A stretch of DNA of 6,509 nucleotides from Thermoplasmatota archaeon. Lineage in GTDB: Archaea; Thermoplasmatota; Penumbrarchaeia; Penumbrarchaeales; Penumbrarchaeaceae. Shown piece after piece: positions 1 through 6,228 of this stretch. The translations under genes and the position numbers were made by a program. The DNA lies in contig JAUVLN010000125.1 of assembly GCA_030600725.1 (NCBI GenBank), forward strand, positions 1 to 6,509, read 5' to 3'. Within the stretch, counting starts at the first letter, position 1. The number at the start of each line of letters is the position of its first letter. The notes beneath the pieces were generated by a model. That model saw only the letters and a list, made by a program, of their open reading frames with translations, searched no databases and was not told the origin of the DNA.

Positions 1-499
1 CCCTGAGTAGGTCTGCGGCGAGGGCCCGAAGGATATCCTTTTTGATATCGTCGGGATACGATCTTCTGTAGTGGACCGATCTCCCTCCTCTTCTTATCCT
101 CACCAAACCCAGATCCTTGAGTTGCCCAAGATTGTAAGAGACAATGAACCTGTTTATTCCGAGGGCCCTCACCAACTCCTTCTGAGTGAGGTCCGGCATC
201 TCTTCGACCGCAAGGAGTATGCTCTTTTGGACATCGCTAAGGTGATCTATGGCTTCATCCTGTGTTTGTCCGGTCCTGTGAAACAGTTTTGCTCCCGTAT
301 AGTAACATCTTCGACCCCTGTGCATCTTTGAGTGTATCTTTTTGTTTTTTTCCAGCATATTCAGGTGGTACCTCAGTGTCCCTTCCTTCAATGGGAAATA
401 TCTCAACAGCTCCGGAAGTGAGATCCCAGGTTTCGATGAGACCCGGTCCATCAACCGGGACCGCGTTTCACTCTTCTTTACCGGACTTTTACTGGACAT
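1..499 (-). CDS. Double winged-helix (wHTH) transcription regulator, 3' end cut by the window edge
   Basis: Reading down from an ATG at 499, the frame stays open for 166 codons to the left edge, so the C-terminus is missing. Two winged-helix units are visible. The first is residues ~12-72, with a recognition-helix region around GTLRYHLNMLEKNKKI and a wing RGRRCYYTG. The second is residues ~88-148, with QKELVRALGINRFIVSYNL as the HTH and RGGRSVHYRR as the wing. Tandem MarR/ArsR-like wHTH proteins of this kind are common in archaea, where they act as DNA-binding regulators; no ligand or target can be read here. The start at 499 is preferred because GGAAGG lies 9 nt upstream, it is the first ATG after the in-frame TGA near 560, and it leaves a 34-bp gap after the surface-protein gene. 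The short gap suggests co-transcription with that gene. No membrane helix precedes the first wHTH. Family is fairly sure; specific role is unknown. Confidence 0.85.
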   Translation of the reverse strand, partial: MSSKSPVKKSETRSRLMDRVSSKPGISLPELLRYFPLKEGTLRYHLNMLEKNKKIHSKMHRGRRCYYTGAKLFHRTGQTQDEAIDHLSDVQKSILLAVEEMPDLTQKELVRALGINRFIVSYNLGQLKDLGLVRIRRGGRSVHYRRSYPDDIKKDILRALAADLLR

Positions 500-508
500 A
501 CGAGCATG

Positions 509-514
509 CCTTCC
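509..514 (-). promoter_or_regulatory. Shine-Dalgarno site of the wHTH regulator
   Basis: The minus strand reads GGAAGG here, 9 nt before the ATG at 499. It supports that start over an in-frame TTG at 520, and it sits in the 34-bp gap after the surface-protein stop codon. No TATA box fits in the gap, so translation probably uses the upstream gene's transcript. Confidence 0.55.
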
Positions 515-533
515 TGCGATCAAAGAAGAGGAT

Positions 534-3500
534 TCAATACTCGTCGTCGAGATGGGTGTTCACAATCTCCCTGTAGGTCCCGATCGAGATATATTCATCT
601 TGGAGCCTTTCATCAAGGAGCTGCTCCATCTCCTCATCCTGGAGCCTTTCCTCTTCCGGTATCCTGTCGTTAACAACATCGTCCCAATACCTTGATAACC
701 TTTCTGATGCGCTTGTCGAACTCCTTTTTCGCACGATGACCGCAATCAATACGAAGGCTATTATGCAAAGAAGGATCGCTATGACTATGATGACATGGAT
801 ATCCACTCCATCTTCATTGACGCTGTGGGAATCCCATCTATTGGGATCATCCGGATATTGATCTATCTTCAGTCCTGTTGTGGAATCATCCTCGTCCATT
901 CCCTTGTTCCACCTGTCGGGGTATCCGTCTCCATCCCTGTCCAAGGAAGCTGCCGGGTCGTTGGGGAAAGCATCGGAGTTATCCCCTACCCCATCCAGGT
1001 CCGAATCCTCCCACTCCAATGGGTCCTGTGGGAATGCATCGATGCGGTCGGGAACCAGATCACCATCCGAATCTACACTTTCCTTAGGATCATTGGGATA
1101 ATCATCCAGCAAAAGCCCGGTGGTGGAATCCGCCGCTGACATACCTGGATTCCAACTATCGGGATATCCATCCCCATCCGTATCTATTGATGCAGCAGGA
1201 TCGTCCGGAAAAGCGTCCGAGTTATCCCCTACCCCATCCAGGTCCGAATCCATCCATTCCGTCGGATCTTCCGGGAACATGTCCAGTTTCAGTCCTGCAG
1301 TGGAATCCTCTTCTGACATTCCCTCGTTCCAGTAGTTCGGATAACCATCTTCATCTGAATCGATTGATGCGGCAGGATCGTCGGGAAAACGGTCGGAGTT
1401 GTCACCTACGTTATCCCCGTCCAGGTCGGACCATTCATAGGGATCAAGGGGGAACATATCCGCATTATCCCCAACACCATCCTGATCGGAATCGAGCCAC
1501 TCGAAAGGATCGTTCGGGAACAGATCGAGCTTCAGACCTGTTGTGGAATCCTCTTCTCCCATTCCAACATTCCATGAATCCGGATGCCCGTCTCCATCGG
1601 TGTCTATGGATGCAGCAGGATCGTCCGGGAATGCATCGATTGTATTCAGAACTCCGTCCCCATCCCTGTCCGGAATGGATCCGGATACGTTCATCAGATC
1701 GACAAATCCCATGGCAAGATCGTTGTGCTCCTTGTAATCGTTCTCATCTTCAGTGGAGACCTCCACGTAGATCCGATGGATCACCTTTTCCGTATTGGTA
1801 ATATCCCAATCGTACCGGATCATAGTGGTTGAGGGGCCTGATCCGGAGACGGTTATGTCAAAGGTCTGTATCACCGATCCATCTTCAACCGTACCAAGAT
1901 ACATTCTTACCGTTGCATCCCTATCAACTCCACCCCGGTTATGGATGATGGACTGGATCCTCACAACATCCTCTTCCTCATCCAATTCCTGGAAGTATAT
2001 CTCCTCTGTGGACACCCATAGATCGTAGTATTCGGACTGGTCCACAAGGGATGGATAGTCTCTTGGGTAATCCTGCCAGTCGAACTGTTCGGGCACCTCG
2101 GTATCGTTCTCCAGAATTCCCCTCCACTCCTCATCGGTTAACCTTTCGGACATCGGCTGTTTGAACTCATAATATGAGAAGATGGGGCCCAACGAAGCCC
2201 GGAGAACACCGTCGTCATTTTCCGTTGTATCGTTCCATATTACGACCATGATATCGAAGTTACCGACCGCCTCTTCCAGAACCTTTCCGGGCACTCCATC
2301 ACTTGGATCGATGTTGGGATCCGTGTGTACATCAGCAACGAGCCTCGAATCCCCTGCATCTTCGGGAACGTTCTTCAGGAGATCCTCCAATCTCCACCCG
2401 AACATCTTGATGTAATCATATTCCGATTCGTTCAGGGGTAAATTCTTCAATTCTCTCTCCGAGAAATCCTGGAGTTTTTCAAGCATATCCATGAAATCAT
2501 CCAGATCATTCGCAGTGCTGTCGGATATCAGATCGAGATCCAGTAGATTTTCCTTGGTAGCATTCGTCAGATCGCTCAATCTCGAATAGAGGCTGGGTAT
2601 CGGTTCAACATAACCGACCGGATAGCTCATTCCACAGGTGGGAGAGTAGGACTGCTTGGCATAGAGGATCGTATCGTGTCTGAGCTCTGTCCAGGAGCCC
2701 AGATTAGTGTTCAATTTCTGAGCAAGATACCCCCTGTTCCTCATGTATGTGGGATAATTGGAAGCGGTGAAGTTCTCGTTCAGGGAATCGAGTGCATAGA
2801 GCCAGCCCCAGTAGAGGTTGCTTTCCCATGTCGACTCGTTGATATCGGAGAACTCCGCCTTGAGCATGCCGTACTGCTTGTCGTACCCTGCATACTCCAC
2901 GTCCCCGTCCCTGATCAGGAAATCCTCTGCTATATCGTTACCGAGAACAGCCATGGCTTCCAATCCTCTTGGAAATCCTTTTCCCGGGCCCCACCCTATG
3001 ATCTCCGAGAGTGTAAAAGGGGTCCCCGTGCCCTCATACGCACCGACCTTGGGGAATACAAGGCTCTGGAACATGTAGGAATCCGGAACGAGCCTCTGTC
3101 CCATCAATCTCATTCCCATGGTAGCGTTTTCGATGTCCTCGATATCCGCCCTGACGAACGACGAACATATCCTCGGTTTCCTCAGCTCTTCCAGTTTGTC
3201 GAGGTAAAGCAGGATCCGCTTGACGTTCAGCAGTTTGGAATAATCGCTTCCGGTACCTCCGAAAACCTGTGCAGTTAGAAGATAATAATCATATGGTGTG
3301 AGATCGTCAGACTTCCCTACGAAGAAGGAGGTGACCTGATAGATCTCGTCCCATGTCGTTATGGCCGGAACAGCTCCCACTACGGTAGTGGAAGGTTTCA
3401 TCATGAGAGCCTCGGAGAGCATGATCGCCTGCACCGTTTCCAATGCGGATTTCATCCTAAAGGACATCCTGCCGTACCACATCATTGCGTTGAAGTACTT

Positions 3501-4385
3501 CTTCAGAAGCTCCGACCTTGTATAGTGCCCCCTCGGTTTATACTGGGAATAATCCTCGATGTACGTCAGGATACCATCGACATCGCTCTGATCGAAGATC
3601 GGGCTCTTTGCGAACCCTTCGTTCGCTTTGATAAGGTCAAGTTCTGCGTTGACATTCTGTCTTAAATATGAGGGGATTACAGCGGTCGGATCCAGGATCT
3701 TCAGGGCGACATAAAGGAATTCCAGGTTTCTTTCGCCAGCTTTCTTCAGCGAGATCGTTTCGGTTATGGTATAATTCACGGGACCGTAGACGGAATCTGC
3801 CTCGTATACATGCGTGATATCGATCGTTGTGCTTGTTGCATTATTGACCTGTGAATTCGTAGCATCTATCAGTGTCAATGTCATATTCTTGAGAAGTTCG
3901 AAGAAGTGTTCCTCTTCTATGGTCTTCAATATCTCATCGAAGAATACGTGATAGACATGGAGCATCGCATCCGTCGTTATATGCGGAGCCAGACCTATCT
4001 CCTTAACATCTTTGTACACGGTCACGAGATCATAATATCCGGAATCTTCATAGATAGATGATGGGCCAAGATTTACGAATCCGTTGTTTTCCAGATACTC
4101 CCTCTGTGATGCATTGATCGGGTAACACTGGAGTATCCTCTCCAGATGGGATACTTCTGAAAGATCGATAGGGAATTCGTACTGGCTGGCATCTATCGTA
4201 TATTCCGGACCCTCGAAATCTATCGGGGATCTCGTATCCGAGACTTCTCCTTCGTTCAGAGCGTTGGCCGACATACATTTATCGTGATCTTGCCACTGAA
4301 TTGCCTGAAGCGAGATGATCAGGAACATGGCTGCAATTGCAATAGTAAGAGATTTTAAAACCGCCTGGGTGTTCTCTCTGCTCAT
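534..4385 (-). CDS. Large membrane-anchored DUF3160 surface protein with CARDB-like domain and TSP3-type calcium-binding stalk
   Basis: The 1283-residue product begins with a hydrophobic signal/anchor segment (residues ~11-30). Residues ~85-760 match the DUF3160 family as I know it: APHITTDAMLHVYHVFFDE (133-151), RLMGQRLVPDSYMFQSLV (426-443), WTELRHDTILYAKQSYS (565-581), ADVHTDP (684-690), GPIFSYYEF (733-741) and RLTDEEW (748-754). Residues ~785-896 resemble a CARDB Ig-like domain (IHNRGGVDRDATVRMYLG). Residues 905-1184 are ten DxDxDG-containing TSP3-like units. A transmembrane helix (~1196-1218) and an acidic 64-residue tail follow. Twelve N-x-S/T sequons (91, 167, 182, 204, 420, 516, 538, 608, 652, 718, 760, 899) all lie before the repeats, in keeping with a glycosylated outer part. 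DUF3160 has no established function; clustered His/Asp motifs could form an active or metal site, which is inference. The ATG at 4385 has GGAGG 7 nt upstream. The wHTH gene follows after 34 bp. Confidence 0.95.
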   Translation of the reverse strand: MSRENTQAVLKSLTIAIAAMFLIISLQAIQWQDHDKCMSANALNEGEVSDTRSPIDFEGPEYTIDASQYEFPIDLSEVSHLERILQCYPINASQREYLENNGFVNLGPSSIYEDSGYYDLVTVYKDVKEIGLAPHITTDAMLHVYHVFFDEILKTIEEEHFFELLKNMTLTLIDATNSQVNNATSTTIDITHVYEADSVYGPVNYTITETISLKKAGERNLEFLYVALKILDPTAVIPSYLRQNVNAELDLIKANEGFAKSPIFDQSDVDGILTYIEDYSQYKPRGHYTRSELLKKYFNAMMWYGRMSFRMKSALETVQAIMLSEALMMKPSTTVVGAVPAITTWDEIYQVTSFFVGKSDDLTPYDYYLLTAQVFGGTGSDYSKLLNVKRILLYLDKLEELRKPRICSSFVRADIEDIENATMGMRLMGQRLVPDSYMFQSLVFPKVGAYEGTGTPFTLSEIIGWGPGKGFPRGLEAMAVLGNDIAEDFLIRDGDVEYAGYDKQYGMLKAEFSDINESTWESNLYWGWLYALDSLNENFTASNYPTYMRNRGYLAQKLNTNLGSWTELRHDTILYAKQSYSPTCGMSYPVGYVEPIPSLYSRLSDLTNATKENLLDLDLISDSTANDLDDFMDMLEKLQDFSERELKNLPLNESEYDYIKMFGWRLEDLLKNVPEDAGDSRLVADVHTDPNIDPSDGVPGKVLEEAVGNFDIMVVIWNDTTENDDGVLRASLGPIFSYYEFKQPMSERLTDEEWRGILENDTEVPEQFDWQDYPRDYPSLVDQSEYYDLWVSTEEIYFQELDEEEDVVRIQSIIHNRGGVDRDATVRMYLGTVEDGSVIQTFDITVSGSGPSTTMIRYDWDITNTEKVIHRIYVEVSTEDENDYKEHNDLAMGFVDLMNVSGSIPDRDGDGVLNTIDAFPDDPAASIDTDGDGHPDSWNVGMGEEDSTTGLKLDLFPNDPFEWLDSDQDGVGDNADMFPLDPYEWSDLDGDNVGDNSDRFPDDPAASIDSDEDGYPNYWNEGMSEEDSTAGLKLDMFPEDPTEWMDSDLDGVGDNSDAFPDDPAASIDTDGDGYPDSWNPGMSAADSTTGLLLDDYPNDPKESVDSDGDLVPDRIDAFPQDPLEWEDSDLDGVGDNSDAFPNDPAASLDRDGDGYPDRWNKGMDEDDSTTGLKIDQYPDDPNRWDSHSVNEDGVDIHVIIVIAILLCIIAFVLIAVIVRKRSSTSASERLSRYWDDVVNDRIPEEERLQDEEMEQLLDERLQDEYISIGTYREIVNTHLDDEY
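595..650 (-). repeat. Short direct repeat in the cytosolic tail of the DUF3160 protein
   Basis: Two 17-bp stretches (595-611 and 634-650) match at 16 positions and are 39 bp apart, exactly 13 codons. They encode ERLQDE twice, at residues 1246-1251 and 1259-1264, in a charged, helix-prone tail. This looks like an in-frame duplication of about 13 residues, perhaps extending a helix or coiled coil on the cytosolic side. Confidence 0.6.
834..1673 (-). repeat. Ten TSP3-like calcium-binding units arranged as a twice-repeated five-unit module
   Basis: Residues 905-1184 of the surface protein divide without gaps into short units of 22 residues (S) and long units of 37 (L), in the order S L S S L S L S S L. 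This is one 140-residue module (SLSSL; 1673-1254) followed by a second (1253-834). Each unit opens with a D-x-D-x-D-G-like loop (for example DTDGDG, DSDLDG), as in thrombospondin type 3 and related calcium-binding repeats. Every short unit that precedes a long one ends in DPAAS; the two that do not (starting at residues 964 and 1104) end in EW. Long units carry an insert of the form WNxGM...DSTTGL. DNA identity survives in places: 20 identical bases at 1189-1208 and 1609-1628 (offset exactly 420), and 33 at 976-1008 and 1219-1251 (offset 243, that is 81 codons). Confidence 0.9.
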
Positions 4386-4392
4386 AGATGAT

Positions 4393-4397
4393 CCTCC
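4393..4397 (-). promoter_or_regulatory. Shine-Dalgarno site of the DUF3160 gene
   Basis: The minus strand reads GGAGG, 7 nt before the ATG at 4385, inside a longer GGGAGGATC. This is a near-ideal spacing and fixes the start codon. It implies a transcript with a leader, unlike the neighbouring ATPase gene. Confidence 0.8.
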
Positions 4398-4475
4398 CTG
4401 GGAGTATATGATAACTAATAGGATCGTACCTTTTGAGTGTTATCGCCGATCATTTCACATGTCTGGCTATCCCAT

Positions 4476-4485
4476 TATATTTAAA
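4476..4485 (-). promoter_or_regulatory. Probable archaeal TATA box of the DUF3160 gene
   Basis: The minus strand reads TTTAAATATA here. With the usual distance of about 26 nt from box centre to transcription start, RNA would begin near 4454 and carry a leader of roughly 70 nt, which fits the Shine-Dalgarno site found at 4393-4397. The match is by eye; no purine-rich BRE is clear. Confidence 0.55.
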
Positions 4486-4604
4486 CCAATGTCACGGATG
4501 ATTCCACATTTTCAATGGACTGAAACAATTAACGAGGCTCAATGTCAGATTTTATTTGACGGAGAAAGCCGGAAGAACGATGTCTTGAAAAGAACATAGG
4601 CTTT

Positions 4605-4634
4605 TCATCTTGGAGGTCACCATCTCCAAGGTGA
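4605..4634. other. Intergenic hairpin with 13-bp stem and 4-nt loop
   Basis: Positions 4605-4617 pair with 4622-4634 around the loop CACC. The core CTTGGAG / CTCCAAG is a perfect 7-bp match; two G-T pairs complete the stem if RNA is made from the plus strand, whereas minus-strand RNA would have two A-C mismatches there. It lies about 97 nt beyond the ATPase stop and about 120 nt upstream of the DUF3160 TATA box. It could be an RNA-processing or attenuation structure, a small RNA element or a protein-binding palindrome. No T-run follows it on the minus strand, so a simple terminator is unlikely. Confidence 0.45.
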
Positions 4635-4730
4635 GTGGAATCTCTGATTTTACAGGATTTTATTGGTCACCATGATGAAATATACCGTATTAAATCAAGA
4701 ACGATCGAAGCATCGCCCTTCCATCCGTCA

Positions 4731-6020
4731 TCATATGTTGTTTTCCATCAACCATTCGAACAGGGGCAGTACCCTTATCTCCTTCCCCTCGAATTCGATC
4801 TTCTCCTTTGTATTCCAGGTTATTATGGAAAGATCATCGCAATCCAGATCCATCGATGCCTTGACCAGTCCTCTCAGCTCTCTTTTCCTGGTGACAGGAT
4901 CCTCTATCGAGTAGCAGACCTGAATCAGCGATCTTGTTAACATACCCTTCCGGATTACAAAATCCACTTCATGTTGTACCTCATCTTTCCAGTAGAACAT
5001 TTCACACTGGAGATCTCCCTGCCAATTCCGTCTCATAAGTTCAACCGCAACGAGGTTCTCGATGGTATGTCCCATGTTCTCCGATGTATTGAACCCGATG
5101 GATGCGGCCATCCCCGTATCGATGCAGTATGCTTTTTTGGGTGAAAGGAATTGCGATTTCAGCTTCGATGAGTATCTTTCAAGATAGAAGAGAAGGTTCG
5201 TATCACATAGATACTCCACATAATCCTTCACTGTATGGACGTTGGATATTCCCAGTATACGACCCAGTTTGGAATATGTGAACTCACATGAACGATTGGA
5301 TATCAGATACCTGGCAAGGTCGGAAAAGGTCTTTCGTTTCCTGATATTGAAATGGAGGATCCCGTCCTTGATCAGGATATCCTTGTATATTCTCGGAAGG
5401 ATGGCCCTGGAAACAAGGGTTGCTTCCGGAAACCCGCCTGTTTTGATATAAGTCTCCAGCAGATTCATTACATTCGATCTCTCGTATGTTGTAAGTGTCT
5501 TCCCCTCGTAAACGGCCTGCCCGTTGAGTTTGATAAATTCCCTAAAGGACAGAGGCAGAAGGTAATAATCGACATATCTCCCGGTTAGATGGGTGGCAAG
5601 ATCGCCTGACAGCAAATTCGCATTGGAACCGGTTATGATAAGCCGCTTCGTCCTTCGCAACCGGTTGATAAAAAGCTCCCATTGTTTAATATTCTGGATC
5701 TCGTCGAATATAAGATAATCAATATCCTTCCCGTATAGCGAATAGAATGCCTCGAGTATCCCGTCAAGTTCATCCGGACCCATTCCATACAACCTTTCAT
5801 CATCGAAGTTGATGTAAGCGAACTTCTTTCCCCGAACCAATTGAAGGGCGAGCGTCGATTTCCCGCATCTTCTCACACCCAGGATGGCCAATATATTTGG
5901 ATGAGACAGGTGGCTTAAAAGATCAGGAGCACTTCTATCAATAAGCGATTCACTATCAAACATCCCTTTGATATCGTCCTCCTGTTCCCTGATTATGGAT
6001 TTCAATTCGTCGGAGTTCAT
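4731..6020 (-). CDS. AAA_14 / DUF4143-type ATPase, complete (429 residues)
   Basis: This cytoplasmic P-loop ATPase shows a Walker A motif GVRRCGKST (residues 48-56), Walker B DYLIFDEIQN (101-110), a sensor-like IITGSNANLLS (128-138) and GRYVDYYLLPLSFREF (147-162), all typical of the AAA_14 family. A winged-helix-like region (~233-282) precedes a DUF4143-type C-terminal part with a restriction-endonuclease-like core: YWKDEVQHEVDFVI (343-356) and LIQVCYSI (365-372). The lysine usually found in an ExK nuclease motif is not visible, so nuclease activity is doubtful. Length is normal for the family. These proteins are very frequent in archaea, often as stand-alone, patchily distributed genes; DNA or mobile-element roles have been suggested but substrates are largely unknown. 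There is no Shine-Dalgarno site, and the TATA box is placed for a leaderless mRNA. Neighbours give no functional clue. Confidence 0.93.
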   Translation of the reverse strand: MNSDELKSIIREQEDDIKGMFDSESLIDRSAPDLLSHLSHPNILAILGVRRCGKSTLALQLVRGKKFAYINFDDERLYGMGPDELDGILEAFYSLYGKDIDYLIFDEIQNIKQWELFINRLRRTKRLIITGSNANLLSGDLATHLTGRYVDYYLLPLSFREFIKLNGQAVYEGKTLTTYERSNVMNLLETYIKTGGFPEATLVSRAILPRIYKDILIKDGILHFNIRKRKTFSDLARYLISNRSCEFTYSKLGRILGISNVHTVKDYVEYLCDTNLLFYLERYSSKLKSQFLSPKKAYCIDTGMAASIGFNTSENMGHTIENLVAVELMRRNWQGDLQCEMFYWKDEVQHEVDFVIRKGMLTRSLIQVCYSIEDPVTRKRELRGLVKASMDLDCDDLSIITWNTKEKIEFEGKEIRVLPLFEWLMENNI

Positions 6021-6038
6021 GGCAGTATATTGACAGAA

Positions 6039-6050
6039 TTATATAAAAAA
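6039..6050 (-). promoter_or_regulatory. TATA box of the ATPase gene, positioned for a leaderless transcript
   Basis: The minus strand reads TTTTTTATATAA, with its TATA core centred near 6043, about 23-26 nt upstream of the ATG at 6020. Archaeal transcription usually begins at this distance, so RNA would start at or beside the start codon. The lack of any purine-rich Shine-Dalgarno site before the ATG agrees with this. Confidence 0.65.
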
Positions 6051-6087
6051 CTTGTCATCATACTGACAAGATTTATTATTTATCTTG
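6051..6087. promoter_or_regulatory. Cluster of inverted half-sites upstream of the ATPase TATA box (possible operator)
   Basis: CTTGTCA (6051-6057) and TGACAAG (6064-6070) form a perfect 7-bp inverted repeat with a 6-bp spacer. The same CAAGAT (6067-6072) pairs again with ATCTTG (6082-6087) across 9 bp. A further TGACA occurs at 6031-6035, between the TATA box and the start codon. The cluster abuts the upstream edge of the TATA box, where a bound regulator could block or aid TBP/TFB. Which protein binds is not known. Confidence 0.5.
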
Positions 6088-6178
6088 ATAGTATACGGTC
6101 ATGTTTTAACATTTCAAGTTATTCGATCATACGGTCTTGATGTGTCACCGCCAAGATACCAGACATGCCCGGCACACC

Positions 6179-6202
6179 AAAAATGGGGCCCCGAAAGGCC
6201 CC
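6179..6202 (-). terminator. Hairpin plus T-run terminator of the CARDB gene
   Basis: On the minus strand GGGGCC (6202-6197) pairs with GGCCCC (6190-6185). A U-G pair closes a UUCG tetraloop, and the stem is followed by ATTTTT. It begins 27 nt after the stop codon at 6229. A GC stem with a UUCG loop and T-run resembles a bacterial-style intrinsic terminator; in archaea the T-run alone is thought to be the main signal, so the hairpin may instead protect the 3' end. Confidence 0.6.
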
Positions 6203-6228
6203 CACTATCCTTACCCAATCCATCCCGA

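Larger units (their letters stand above)
4386..4730. other. Gene-free stretch between the ATPase and the DUF3160 gene
   Basis: These 345 bp hold no convincing gene on either strand. They contain the Shine-Dalgarno site and TATA box of the DUF3160 gene at the left and a strong hairpin (4605-4634) in the middle. The 9-base sequence GGTCACCAT occurs at 4615-4623 and again at 4665-4673. I see no oligo-T run directly after the ATPase stop, so where that transcript ends is unclear. Confidence 0.6.

Noticed and set aside
442..459. CCCGGT / ACCGGG inverted repeat
   Set aside because: It lies within the first wHTH coding region and is short; codon choice for Asp-Arg and Ser-Arg can produce it by chance.
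834..1673. Regular DNA repeats considered as a CRISPR array
   Set aside because: The repeats keep codon phase, differ between copies, have no unique spacers and encode DxDxDG units in one open frame.
1187..1801. Open plus-strand frame of about 200 codons across the TSP3 region
   Set aside because: It is antisense to the repeat-coding DNA, and its length follows from the repeated codons there. It has a low-complexity Arg/Pro/His/Ser-rich product and no recognisable domain.
2676..3278. Open plus-strand frame of 200 codons
   Set aside because: It lies wholly opposite the conserved DUF3160 coding sequence, and its product shows no family features.
4315..4599. Plus-strand frame of 94 codons reaching into the intergenic stretch
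   Set aside because: It begins opposite the signal-peptide codons of the DUF3160 gene, runs through that gene's TATA box and lacks a convincing ribosome site or domain.
595..4616. The 12-mer TTCATCTTGGAG found both in the tail-coding region (from 594) and in the intergenic hairpin (from 4604)
   Set aside because: One or two shared 12-mers are expected by chance in a window of this size, and the flanks do not match.
6030..6035. TTGACA on the plus strand resembling a bacterial -35 box
   Set aside because: No plus-strand gene follows, the genome looks archaeal, and the bases are better explained as part of the half-site cluster before the ATPase.
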